NCBI GenBank assembly: GCA_035772735.1
Contig: JASDFA010000004.1
Coordinates: 20,239,501 to 20,303,500, forward strand
Origin: Datura wrightii
Taxonomy: Eukaryota > Streptophyta > Magnoliopsida > Solanales > Solanaceae
Reading direction: 5' to 3'
DNA length: 64,000 nt
Shown: in pieces, positions 11,351 to 22,507 of the stretch
Layout: each line of letters opens with the position of its first letter
Numbering within the stretch: the stretch's first letter is position 1
Notes under the pieces: model-generated
The model's input: the letters and a program-made list of their open reading frames with translations, nothing else
What the model was told of the DNA's origin: nothing
The model's database searches: none
Made by a program: the position numbers and the translations under genes

Positions 11351-12783
11351 TCAAATCATCAACATCTGGGACACATAGACGACCCTGGTGTCAAAGCACA
11401 CCATCTCGCCCTTGGGAGGGACCTCCACCTTCTTACTTTCAACGGCTTCTTTCAGCTTTACCAAAATCGTATCCTCATCTTTTCTAGCTTTCATGTCAGT
11501 CACCAAGTACGATTCTGACCAATTTTGGACAACAACAACACCATCGGTCGAGTCGACCAACCTAACTCCCAACCTTGCGAGTCGATGTACATCTTTCACC
11601 AACTCCTTCTTTCCTTCATCCACATGGGACACACTCTCCATAAATAGCCTACTAAGTGCGTCCGCTACTACATTAGCCTTACCCGAATGGTAAAGGACAC
11701 TCATATTGGAATCCTTGAGTAGCTCCAACCATCTCATTTGCCGAAGATTGAGATCTTTCTGCGTGAACTCATATTGTAAGCTCTTGTGGTCCATAAACAC
11801 ATCCACATTGACCCCATATAAGTAATGTCTCCATATCTTCAATGTGAATACCACCGCTGCCAACTCTAGATCATGGGTTGAGTAATTCTTCTCATAGATC
11901 TTTAACTGTCTAGAGGCATATACTATTACCTTCCCTCACTGCATCGATACACACCCGAGTCCAATTCTCAAAGTATCACAATAAACCACAATACCATATG
12001 TACCCTCAGGTAGGGTCAACATTGGTGCTAAAGTAAGTTGAGTCTTTAACTCCTGAAAGCTCTTCTCACAAGCCCTCGACCATTGGAATTTCACCTTTTT
12101 CTGAGTCAACTTGGTTAATGGTGCTACAATTGATGAAAAACCCTCAACAAACCTCCAGTAGTAGCCTACTAGAGTTAAGAAACTCCGAATATCTGAGGGA
12201 TTCACCAGTCTAGGCCAATTCTTCACCGCCTTGATTTTTTGAGAATCTACTATTTTTCCCTTACTCAATATCACATGACCCAAAAATGCCACCGAGTTCA
12301 ACCAGAACTTGCACTTGCTGAACTTGGCATACAACTTGCGATCCTTGAGGATCTGAAGAATTACTCTCAAATGACCGGTATGCTCCTCCTCACTCCGAGA
12401 GTATATAAAGATATCATCAATGAACATAATCACGAACATGTCCAGATATGGCTTGAACACCCTTTTCATCACATCTATAAAAGGTGTAGGAGCATTTGTT
12501 AGTCCAAATGACATAACTACAAACTCGTATGGCCATACCGCATCCTGAAGGTTGTCTTCGGGATATCACTCTCCCAAACTCTGAGCTGATGATACCCAGA
12601 CCTGAGATCTATCTTTGAGAAACACATGGCATGCTGAAGCTTGTCAAACAGATCATCGATCCTGAGTAAAGGATACCTCTTCTTAATGGTGACCTTGTTT
12701 AATTACTAATAGTCAATTCATATCCGAAGCGAACCATCCTTCTTTCGGACAAATAACACTGGTGTACCCCATGGAGAGTTACT
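11351..12783 (-). pseudogene. E2 reverse transcriptase and RNase H (decayed)
   Basis: The RT palm and thumb are in an open block (12514-11936) beginning MSFGLTNAPTPF. The catalytic MFIDD at 12427-12413 is intact. It continues with FSKCKFWLNSVAFLGHV and PLTKLTQKK. The fingers region (12783-12515) is shifted and only partly readable. RNase H follows (11863-11351): LKIWRHYLYG, VFMDHKSLQY, and KANVVADALSR, the usual landmarks. The product would copy element RNA into DNA and degrade the template. The breaks at 12515 and about 11900 make it non-functional. Confidence 0.87.
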
Positions 12784-13237
12784 CTATTTGATAAAACTCT
12801 TATCTAACAGGTCCTTCAATTGCACTTTTAACTCTTTTAGCTCGGTTGGAGCCATCGGGTAAGGAGGGATAGATATAAGTTGTGTATCAGGTAGAAGGTC
12901 AATACAAAAATCAATCTCTCGTTCAAGAGGAACACATGACAAATCATTAGGAAAGATCTCTGGATACTCACAAACCACCAGAACTGACTGGATCATCAGG
13001 GTATCAGACTCAACATCCTTAACCCTGACTAGATGGTACATGAAACCTTTAGAAATCATCTTCCGAGCCTTAAGATATGAAATAAATCGACCTGCTGGTA
13101 CAGCCAAACTACCGTTCCACTCCATAACTGATTCGACCGGAAAACAAAATTCGACCGCACGAGTTCTAAAATTTATGGAATCATAACACCCGCACAACCA
13201 ATCCATGCCAATAATAATATCAAAGTCAATCATGGCT
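12784..13237 (-). pseudogene. E2 protease tail and protease-RT linker
   Basis: The open frame starts MIDFDIIIGMDWL, the strand following the catalytic part of Tekay proteases, and runs into PDTQLISIPPYPMAPTELKELK, the entry into RT. The catalytic DSG-type motif is missing because the sequence stops at SL1 (13238). The same segment in N2 lies at 24490-24930. Confidence 0.85.
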
Positions 13238-15466
13238 TGTCACACCCCGGGCCTACATCTTGGACGAAACACGGTACTTGAAGCCACAAGTGACCTGAAG
13301 TCAACCCCTGTCATCCACTAGTATTTTGAGTAATCATGCACAATGGAAATTTAAAATAATCACATCAAAGAATTTTAAGACAATGTAAAGACTGGAAATA
13401 GAGAATTTAAAATAATAAAAAAATAACTATGAAATCGAGTCTGTTCTGAAAGCCATCTACTGAGGAGTTGCTGGGACAAGCCCCCAACTAACTGTAAGTC
13501 TAACTAAAACAATAACTCAATTGAAAGAAAATAAAACAAGGCCCTCGAATGATGAGGACTCACACTTTGGCTGCAGTGGAAGAGGATCTGGATCGCAACG
13601 ACTAATGATGCTGAGTCTGGGAACCTGCAGCTGTATCATGAAATTATACGGCATAAAAATATGTGTATGTACTTTGAATGTACTGAGTATGTGAGAGGAA
13701 TATAATGATAGATGTAAAGGACTGAACTAGAAAGACATTCAATGACCAACTAATCATCTAAAATGAAATAATCTGAAGTATTTGAGATGGTCAAAATGAC
13801 CCTGTCTAGTGGTTAAAGACATGCCCTAAATCTATAATACTGAGTTTGAAATACTGAACTGAACTGATTTGAACTAATAAATCTAAAACTGGACCGAGAC
13901 TCTTATTCAGAAACTAGACTGGACTGACTAGTGGGAGAGTCTGTAACCGACATATAACCACGTGAGCTAGACATGGAGTCCAATGTATACACCCCACTAG
14001 TAGGACCCAGTATACCTTTCCAGGGTATAAACGCATAAACTGGGTGATAACAAAAGTCTGGGGCCAAATCAGGCCAATAATCTGTATCTATAATCCTACA
14101 CTGGCAACGTAGTTTTGGGAACCTGGATGTGCTGGAACCCTGATCCGCTTGGTGCTAAGTCCTACTCCCACTGGAATACCTAAACAGAACTACTAGGCCG
14201 ATAGCTCGAAATTGGGGTCCAAGACTAGTCAGGGACATATAAGTGGAAGTACCCTAAGAATCTTATTGGACCAGATGCTGAAACTGGGTTTTAGACTGGT
14301 CAGAGCTACTTATCTGGAAGCGTTGTAACCGTCTAAGAACATACTGTAAACTGAATTGGAGTCCTGGGGCTGGTCAGACTTATAAGTCTAAAATGTCATA
14401 ACCACCTAATGGACCAAAAATCTAAGTTTTGAGTATGATTCTGATAACTGAGAGGCAGTACTGACACCTCGAGGAAAAACTAAAGTCAAAATGATCAGTT
14501 GATAATTTCTGTATAATTTTGAAGGAATTCTACATTCCAGCTAAACTGAACTATTAAACAGCTAATAGAGAATTCGACTCATTCCAATAACACGGGAATT
14601 CCATAATATGGCAACCACTCAAGAGTTCAAGAAAATATCGCCTGACAAGGCTAGAATCATTCTCATCAATGGGATATTTGCTCATCGTATAAGAAATAAG
14701 AATTTCAAGGAAATTCATCCCAAAACATACTTCATTCAGCAAACAGAAATTTATACGCAATGATCATTACTCGAAATTTATAGGGCTTAAATTCACTATT
14801 GCAAGAACCTCGATAATTTAAGTAAAAACTGATGGGAATCGTATCAATAGCAAATGAGGATATCATTCTAATTGAAATTAACTAATAATAACATGTAATT
14901 TCTTTATATTTGAAAACTCAGGGCTAAAGACTGATAGGAAACTATTGGAGGATTTTGGGTAACACAAGGAAAGAACAATTCCCTTTTTGAATTCCCACAT
15001 ACCTGACGAAGAAGCCTGGAGAAATTTCTGGAGAATCGAAGAAGAAAGATCTGCCCTTGATGATGCTCTGAACTGCTCTGATTGGAAATTTACGTTCTGC
15101 TTCATGAAAGTTTGAGTGGGGAATGAGGAAAAGAGCCTGTTAGCCCCACTAAAACGTTTGAACTGATGTTAAAATGATGTAATTTAAAGCTTGAGAGAGT
15201 AGCAAATTACTAAATAGCCCTTAGAAATTCACTGGGAAAAACTGTCAGGTGCCCCTAACAGGTGACCTAACGAGTCGTGGTGACTGACCATGACTTATGG
15301 TCATGCCCGTCAGGTACACTGTCTGGGTTCTTCAATGGGTCACCACGAGGGACCTAACGAGTTGTTCCCACTGATGACGACTCGTGGTGACCACCCATCA
15401 AACACTGCCAAATTCTCATGCTTCTGGATTCTGGCCTGACCACGAGTGAAGATAATCAGAATAACA
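13238..15466 (-). repeat. SL1: unpaired Tekay-type LTR
   Basis: The left edge is TGTCACACCCC at 13238 and the right edge ATAACA at 15466, so the LTR reads TGTTAT to GTGACA on the minus strand. A stretch near 13610-13690 is the inverse of the N3 LTR around 49690-49810, with GCTGCAGG and the CATGATAC box. U3 words (ACGAGTCGT, ACGACTCGT) lie at 15240-15420. The flanks TGGCT and ATTCA do not match, so this is either a solo LTR with a later rearrangement or one side of a deleted element. Confidence 0.75.
14476..15120. other. AT-rich middle of SL1, no gene
   Basis: Two minus-strand frames of about 70 codons lie here inside the LTR. They resemble no family I know and are probably chance frames. Confidence 0.4.
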
Positions 15467-15626
15467 ATTCAAAAGATATTATAATGAGTAATAAATATGA
15501 TTAATGGCTAATCAATGACTATTCAGGGAGGGGAAATAAAAATGATTAATAACTATTAATCATGGCTAGTAAAGGATAGAAAAATGTGATAAATTATTTT
15601 TGAGATATAAGAATTATTTTTCCAGC

Positions 15627-15770
15627 ACATACCCAGTATAATCCTAAAAAGTGAGGTTTGGGGACGGTAGAGTGTATACATACTTTACCTCTACCTCAAA
15701 GGTATAGAGATAGTTTCTGATAGACCCTCGACTTTAAAAATAAACAAAGCAAAGCAATACAGAAAAGAAA
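15627..15770 (+). mobile_element. SINE-like fragment of Solanaceae type
   Basis: The stretch runs CCCAGTATAATCC, a GAGGTTTGGGGACGGTAGAG block, TTACCTCTACCTC, then GATAGACCCTCGAC and an A-rich tail. I recall this succession from short interspersed elements of Solanaceae, where it reads with GGTCTGGGGAGGGTAG and GATAGACCCTCGGC. No Pol III box B is evident. The name of the subfamily is not determinable here. Confidence 0.5.
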
Positions 15771-15960
15771 ATAATTAAAAGAAACAACATGCCAAATATT
15801 ATCTGTAGTACAAATAATACGATAGACAAAATTCAAGTAACAGTAATAATATCATAAATCTACGAGCAAGACATTATAGGAGTAATACTACGACTACTAA
15901 TATGGACAGATTTTCTAAACAATGCTCTACTCCTTGCTAACCTTCTATCTTGATTTGTGT
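15771..15960. other. Unassigned AT-rich sequence
   Basis: No ORF or repeat family is recognised between the SINE-like piece and the Tat-associated array. Confidence 0.3.
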
Positions 15961-16405
15961 CATTAACTCCTATCTAGGGTCATATTCTTGGTAAGTTAAA
16001 ATTGTGTCAAGTCCTATCTAATCACCCTTCCCCAATGCTTCCTTTCTTTTGTAACCACACTTTATTTCCTTTGTAGTCCCACTTTTATTTGTACTATGAA
16101 CTACATTTAACCTAATTTCACTAATGGAATACCTAGGTGGGCATATTGGCTTTGGTTACGTTATTAAAAAAATATCAATTTCCCTTTGCCTTGTATTATA
16201 CGAACTACGTTTGATTAGATTTCTGTGATGGAATATGTAGGCATCCATATAGACTTTGGTCATGTTATTAGAAAAATATCAAATTTCCTTTATCTTGTAT
16301 TCTGAACAATGTAATGAACTGATTCTTATTTTATGGGATACACAGGCTCCATGTTGGTTCAGTAATATCTTTGAGAATTCCCATTCTCCATTAGGACATA
16401 ACTAG
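15961..16405 (+). repeat. Tat/Ogre-associated non-coding array, left copy
   Basis: About three diverged units of roughly 120 bp each hold GAACTACGTTTGA, a GGAATATGTAGGCATCC-like box and TTATTAAAAAAATATCAATT. The same array lies inverted at 61620-62030. The similarity ends at the CTAG of 16402-16405, exactly where N1 starts. I associate the TACGTAGGCA box with non-coding parts of Tat-type elements; that is from memory. Confidence 0.55.
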
Positions 16406-17661
16406 CCAAGCTCTGCGCCAATAGGGGTCATGCCCCATGCGATGCGCAACAAAGGAGATGTCAAATGCCAAGAGATGCTGCACGTCCAAGCCATTTCACG
16501 GTGTGGGAGAGGCACGATGACCTCTGTGCCATGCCCGACACCCTCGCCTATGTCATTTCCATGGCTGACAATTTCCAGTGAGCTTATGCGTTTGCTCCAT
16601 GTCACGGAGGAAAATCAGCGCGCGAAGCTCCTTGACGCGAAGCCATCCCACACAAAGATAAATTTTGCATTTTTTCCATTTAATATAAATAGGACCCTTA
16701 GCTTCTAAAATCATTTATCACGAAAATATTTTTGAAAAGCAGAGATGAGCGATGGGAGAAGCGAAGAACTTCACCTAGGGTTCATTATTTTTCATTCTCT
16801 TTTAATTACTCTTGTAAGTGCATTACTTTAATTATGTTTTTGAGTAATTGTATGAATATGAGTGCTAAAACCATTCCTCTAGGGTTGAGGCCACATGATT
16901 TGAATGTAAATGCATGAATTTATCTTTGGATTAAGTTGTTAATTATTGTTTAGTCTTGCATTCTTAATTATGGTTGTTTTACGCTTGATCATCATGAGAA
17001 TAAACTTGTTAAGCTTAGGTAAAATCTCAAAAGAGTAATCCTAGGTTAGAAAACAAGAATGTAGGGAGCATGTTCTGGTCTTTATGATAAGATTCAAGGT
17101 TAAGATAGAAACTATACCTAATTTGCCTTGCTTGGTTAATAAAATGGGATGCTAGCTGGACACCGACTTAGAATTGTCACATCATTGCTCGTAGAAGTAG
17201 TTGTGAAGCTAAGTCAGGTTAAAATGATTAGAGGTGTGAAAGTCCATAATCAAAGGTATAAACCCCGTAAACCACATAGTAGTTAAATTGCTCACGAATT
17301 AGGACGTCATATTCCCGCTCAACGAAGTAGGTGTGAGACTTGTTTGTTGTGTTTAGAGGCTCGAAAGTCCATGAACACTACATTGTATCTCTGTGAGAAC
17401 TTGAAACATTGTGAATTGTAGCATTGCATGACTATTAGGCCTTAACTCTAGTTGCTTCTTGTATTATTTCCTGATTATTTTTTGATCACCGCTAGACTTA
17501 ATTACAATTATCCAAAATCTCTTAAATAAACACTTGTGAAGGTTAACTTGACACTTGAACTTGAATATTTGATGAATTAGCCCAATTCCTGTGGGTTCGA
17601 CATCCAGCTCTTAAAAGGGCCACTGTATTAATTGTACGACCGTGTGCATTGGGGCGCAACA
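16406..17661 (+). repeat. N1 5' LTR, 5'-truncated
   Basis: It aligns with 57569-58874 of the 3' LTR at about 18% difference over the first 190 bases, counted by eye. It ends GGGGCGCAACA at 17661 directly before the primer site. U3 is lost up to about 280 bases before the TATA box. A CTCCATGTCACGGAGG inverted repeat at about 16593-16608 recalls the 33-bp units of N5. Confidence 0.8.
16683..16690 (+). promoter_or_regulatory. TATA box of N1 5' LTR
   Basis: The sequence is ATATAAATAGG; the equivalent in the 3' LTR lies at 57849-57856. Confidence 0.55.
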
Positions 17662-17667
17662 AGTTTT

Positions 17668-17685
17668 TGGCGCCATTGTCGGGGA
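17668..17685 (+). promoter_or_regulatory. N1 primer-binding site
   Basis: TGGCGCCATTGTCGGGGA follows the LTR end by six bases. This class of site (TGGCGCCGTTGCCGGGGA) is usual for Athila/Tat-type plant elements and is unlike the tRNA-iMet site of N2-N4. Confidence 0.75.
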
Positions 17686-17823
17686 CCAGCGAAATTGGTG
17701 AATTTTTTGTTTTGTATTGGTGTCTAATTTTCTAAGTGTTGAAAAAAATATTCATTAGTTTTAGATTTCTTTTATTTTTATTTCTAGTTTGATACCCTTT
17801 TTGACATCACATCAAGGAACACA

Positions 17824-18631
17824 AATGGGTTGAATGATGGATACTCATATTTCAGTGAGTCTCATTTGAACTATGGAGGAACCCACTTGTGGCAACATTT
17901 TCATACTTGCAGTATATGTGGTTGTCAGGATGACCATTGGAATGGTTGTCCAAATTTGTATGCCCCTCGCCCAAGCCCCTACTATGATCCTTCTGTTATT
18001 TTTGATGAGTACAGGAATGATGAAAGGAGGACTTGAAACACCAAGCTCAAATAGCAAGCATGTTAAAACAGGTCCTTGAGAAGACAGAAGTAATGAGGGA
18101 GAAGATGGAAGTAATGGGGTTTCAGACTAAAGAAAATGGAGAGGCCCTCGAAATGATAAGCGCCAAGTTCACGAAGTTGATGACTGAGGCTGAAGCTTGC
18201 GTTGATTTGCAAGTAACGGTCTTAGCCAATACTCAAGAGGGACTACAAGGAGAAGAAAAAGGCGAGTTCTTGCAACAAGCTCAACAGTTAGAAGCTCCTG
18301 AGATTCTCTGTGATGGTCTCATATATATAGCCAATCCAATCATGAAAAGAGAGATAGAGTTCCAACTATTTGACATTTATTTAGAGTCTGATGTTGATGT
18401 GGAGAAGGTGTACACAAGTAAGAATTCAAGCACAATGCAGTTTTAGAGATGAGGTGTATTGTACCCCACTCGAAGCATTTCTCAACATTAAGTTTGGTTG
18501 ACAACCTAGAAATAGAGTCTTCAAGGCTTGTTGAGAAAGGTATAGAGGAGGAACAAGCCCCGTATATTCTGAAATTTGCTGATTCCGGCAGACAAAATTA
18601 CTTCAGTTACGTAAGGGCCAATAAGTGCTAG
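17824..18631 (+). pseudogene. N1 gag-like protein (frameshifted)
   Basis: Three consecutive frames make up one protein of about 265 residues. The first part (17830-18036) has CSICGCQDDHWNGC, a zinc-knuckle-like cluster of C, C, H and C, followed by the P/Y-rich PRPSPYYDPS. After a shift at 18033 comes a K/E/M-rich helix (ASMLKQVLEKTEVMREKME), probably coiled coil, then an acidic domain. After a second shift at 18446 it ends PHSKHFSTLSLV and APYILKFAD. N5 carries the same protein at 34625-35421. A gag role is inferred from position after the primer site and the knuckle; no capsid domain is certain. No protease, RT or integrase follows. Confidence 0.7.
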
Positions 18632-18756
18632 ACGCGACATCTACTGCATGATCCTTTCATTTTCTCACCACCACCCTTGAGCATAAGAGGAAACTGGAGA
18701 AGAAATTAGGGCTAATATTCATATCCTCAAAGTGGAGGGAAATGGGTAAACTTGAT

Positions 18757-18804
18757 GTGTTGTGCCGCTACCTATAATAAGGCACTTCTTAGGAGACAAC
18801 CCAA
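18757..18804 (+). other. Two-hairpin motif of N1 (decayed copy)
   Basis: TTGTGCCGCTACC then CTTCTTAGGAGACAACCCAA follows the gag-like ORF by about 125 bases. It aligns with the better preserved copy in N5 (35581-35630); stem 1 is largely lost. Confidence 0.6.
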
Positions 18805-18843
18805 CAGTACCACATATTCAGGGGAAGTCTGAGTATACCCATG

Positions 18844-21286
18844 TGTAATACCCCGAAAGTGCCTATGAGTAGACCTGGGAATTTAAAATTCAAAACTACT
18901 AAAAGTTGGGGAAAAGTTGCACAATGAGAGATACTATGATTCGTGGTATGTAACCACGAGTCGTTGTGAGCAGTCGTGGAAGGGGTCAGGCATGGTGGTA
19001 GTGTAAACAATGAGCGTTATAACGACTCGTTTCTAGTAAGAATGATTCATTGTCTGAAGTCATGGTAAGGAAGTGATCTTTTATAGTAGACTCGACGGAC
19101 GGATACAACGACCCGTTGGAGGATACAACGAGTCGTGGTGAGGCTCGTTGTGAAGGAGTTTAAAAAAATCATAAGAGGAGACAATGATCGAAGGAATGAA
19201 TCCTGTTATCTAAGAATGAGTTGTCCTGTCTATCCGTGGTGTGAATCCAACAGAAGGCTGGGAAAGTGCATAGCACAGATAGGCACTACGGGTCGTGGTA
19301 TCTTCCAACGACTCGTTGTGTCGTCCATTGTTTAGTCCAGTGAGCAGTTTTTCTGCGTAATTAGTAAGGGTATTTTCGATATTTCTTCATCCTAAGGCCC
19401 TATACTACATCATTTAAGGAACATTTTGAGGGGTTTTGAGAGGGGAAAAGCCTACTCTAAGTCATTCTTTGCATGCATGCAAGTTTGAAGGGTTGAAGAG
19501 GTAATTCAAGGCAAAATTTGCAAGGTTTCCATTGTAATCTCATCTTGGGCAATAGAGAGAGTTAGAATCCACCATTCCTAGGTATGAAAGGTTAAGAGTG
19601 GTTTTCTTCTTCCACTCCCATGCATAATTTATATCAAATCATGATAAATCACCTATGATCAAGTACGAGTTTTTACCCAATTGAATAATTCTTCAATCTC
19701 TATACATGGGTATGATTAGATTGTGTTTATATTTATGAATTGTGAAGTTTGGGCATATTTTAAATTATTTTCAATCCAAATTATGTTGTCTAAATTATGA
19801 ATTTTAAATGTCCATGGATGAAAAGTTCATGAGAGAAGAGAATGATGATGAATGTATGATGATGATGAGATTTCATGATGAAAAACATGTTTCTAAAACT
19901 ATCCATGATTATGGTATTATTTTCAAAATCAATTGAGTAGATAAAAGTATGATAAAGTTTTGGGAAAGGCCCTTATATCAAGTATGCTGATATAATATCT
20001 CTAATGTAAGCTTACCATATGGTTTTGGCGTAGATGCTCCCACTTACATTTGAGCTTGTGCTATGTTTCAAAATTATCTTCTCATATGCATGAATTCATA
20101 ATTGAGATGTATGTTATAATTGAGCTTCATTTTCATACAATGTCGGTTCTATGCATGATTCCATTATTGAGCTTTGTCAAATGACAATTTGAGCTTTGTT
20201 TCATACGATGTTGAGTTTATGCATGATATCATTGTTGAGCTTCGACAATAGAAAATGTTGAGGTTCATTGTATACGATGTAGAGCATTGCATGTTTTGGG
20301 AGAAGAGTCTAGCACCGAGCGGGCTAAGGGTCGATCACTCCATGCCGCAGAACATCGTGCCAACGTAGGCTAATACTATTATATTATTGGGACCTCTCTT
20401 GTGAGTTTTCCCGACCCTAATGGCCCATGAGCTTGATATCGATATCATGGTAGTGTCCTTATCCTTGGCAAGGTTTTGGATAGCTCTGCCCACTTGAGTG
20501 TAATAGTCGGGACCACATACGCTCTATCGTGGTATGTAGGTTAAGTGACGAGTCAACCATTGTCTATATGATTCAGCTTTGCATATTCATAACTCATGAT
20601 TATTACTTTAAGCATGCATGTTCTAAAAGCAAGGTTTGACTCATTGTTTGTCTTTTCTATACATGTCATATTTCAACTTTTAGTCATTCTAGTGAGTTAT
20701 AATGTTATGAAGCTATGCATGGTCATATCATGAAAAGATTAGGATTTTATAATGAATTCATGTAATCCCTCCCCTTTGATCTGAAATCTTATGATATGTT
20801 ATGAAATGTTTTAAATGATTTACTTTACTTAAGTGGTTTTACTTACTTGAATACTGTTTACATTCCATGTATTGACCGCATACTTTCTATGTTGTATCAT
20901 TTCATGATACAGGACCTGGCTCGCAACTTTAGCCCCGATATTAGTCAGCTTTCTGAAGTTCATATCTGTTCAGGATTGGTAAGTTCTTATCTTTCGAGGA
21001 CTAGACTTTTAGTTTCTTTTACATATTTTAGTTTCTCTATTGTTGAGTTAGTTGGGGGTCTTGTCCCATCAAATCATCCAGATTAGAGGCTTTCATACTT
21101 ATGTACGAGCTAGCTTCGGATGTTATTCTGATGTGAAATTGTATTAGACTTCCGCTGAGATTGTAGTTATGATTTCTTCAGTTTATTGAATGAGTTAGTT
21201 GTATGCTTATGCCATAGGTCAATTTGGGGTCTCTCGGGGTCCCTTGTCCCGTGTCTACGATCTAGGCCTTCATTCGGGTCGTGACA
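18844..21286 (+). repeat. N2 5' LTR
   Basis: It starts TGTAATACCCC and ends GTGACA. The first 500 bases are rich in ACGACTCGT/ACGACCCGT words (18940-19320). A perfect 14-bp palindrome TTGCATGCATGCAA lies at 19469-19482. A GTATCAT-TTC-ATGATAC hairpin lies at 20894-20910. By eye it differs from the 3' LTR by about 11% in the first 140 bases, but 20076-20338 is identical to 54221-54483. Confidence 0.9.
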
Positions 21287-21290
21287 AACA

Positions 21291-21302
21291 TGGTATCAGA
21301 GT
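21291..21302 (+). promoter_or_regulatory. N2 primer-binding site (tRNA-iMet type)
   Basis: TGGTATCAGAGT lies four bases after the LTR end. It matches the initiator-methionine tRNA 3' end complement TGGTATCAGAGC except for the last base. Confidence 0.85.
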
Positions 21303-21495
21303 CATGGGTTTGAAGTGTCCTAGGGTGTATGAAAGCCGCGTTAAGTAGAGTCTTTTTCATGGGTGTGATGTGCTCCACACTTATAATGAAGAGGCTACGA
21401 GACGTTTAAGAAATGTTCCCTTCTTTCATGATCTATGTCGTGTGATGAAAAGTCTTTCTATTCTTCTAATTCATGCTATTTGCGATTGCAGAATC

Positions 21496-22507
21496 ATGGC
21501 TCCTCGAAGAATGAATGGAAGGAGGAATGGAGGTGGTGAAGGACATGAGGATTGAAACGGTTATGGGCATAAGCTAGCCCCATAAGCTCGGGAGCCTCAG
21601 GCACCGGAGTCAGCCGCTCATGATGAGTTCCAGGCTGCTATTCAGATGCTTGCGCAGGCCTTGACCACTCAGGTTAATCAGTAGGTCGTTGCACATGTTC
21701 CACAAAATGGTAATGCAGCAGTGGCTCAAGTCAGATACTTTTTAAGGATGAACCCGCCGGAGTTCTTGGGGTCCAAGTTAGGTGAGGACCCGTATGATTT
21801 CATTAATGAGATTTTTAAGATTACCCAAGTCATAGGGGTGAGTACCGTTCAATGCGTAGAGTTGGTCTCCCACCAGTTGAAGGGGGTTGTGCACATCTGG
21901 TTTTTCCAGTGGAAGGATAGCAAGGTTGCAGGAGCAGGTCCGGTCACATTGGAGGAGTTTCATGTTGCATTCCTAGATCGGTTCTTCCTTCGAGAGATGA
22001 AGGAGTTGAAGACAACCGAGTTTTTAAATTTAAAGAAAGGAAGAATGATTGTTCAGGAGTACACTCTTGAGTTCACTCACATATTGAAGTATGCCCCTGA
22101 GTTAGTGGCTGACCAAAAGGCACGAGTGAAAAGATTTGTGCATGGTATAGCAGGGTATTTGGACAAGGACTGAAGGACGGCTATGCTCCACTAGGATATG
22201 GACTTTCCTCGCATAGTGTTGTACGCCCAACAGATGGAGGCGATAGATTCAAGGGAGAGGGAGGCTAAGAGGGCCAAGACTGAGGACCATAGATTCTCTC
22301 AACAAAGGTCCAGTGGTGGACATCGACAACAGACTCACTAGAGATCATCAGCCCGACATCTTCGGCATTGAGTGTGCCATATACGCCCAGGCATGATCAA
22401 GGGGGTGAGCATTAGGCTCGAGGGGTCATAGAAGTAGACCCGCAGAGTCCAGTGTTCCAGCTTGTTGCAGGTGTGGTCAGGGGAACACAGGCTAGTGCTT
22501 GGCTGGT
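21496..22507 (+). pseudogene. N2 gag, N-terminal and capsid part
   Basis: The ATG at 21496 opens MAPRRMNGRRNGGG, a basic start usual for Tekay gag. After several stops, an open block (21721-22173) reads FLRMNPPEFLGSKLGEDPYDFINEI, then HQLKGVVHIWFFQWKD, VTLEEFHVAFLDRFF and FLNLKKGRMIVQEYTLEFTHILKYAPELV, the retrotransposon gag domain in full order. It then decays towards a C-rich cluster (CCRCGQGNTGQC, about 22460-22500), half of the zinc-knuckle region. The rest is displaced by SL2 and resumes at 24018. The protein would form the capsid and bind element RNA. Confidence 0.85.

Larger units (their letters stand above)
7810..13237 (-). mobile_element. E2: Tekay/Del-type Ty3 retrotransposon, 5' part missing
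   Basis: On the minus strand the order is protease, RT, RNase H, integrase, chromodomain-like tail, purine tract and 3' LTR. This is the Ty3 order. It belongs to the same family as N2: the protease, RT and integrase tails read nearly alike. The gag, primer site and 5' LTR are absent. The protease begins right at SL1, so the left arm was lost or displaced there. The 3' LTR also stops about 80 bases short of the end seen in N2. Confidence 0.85.
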
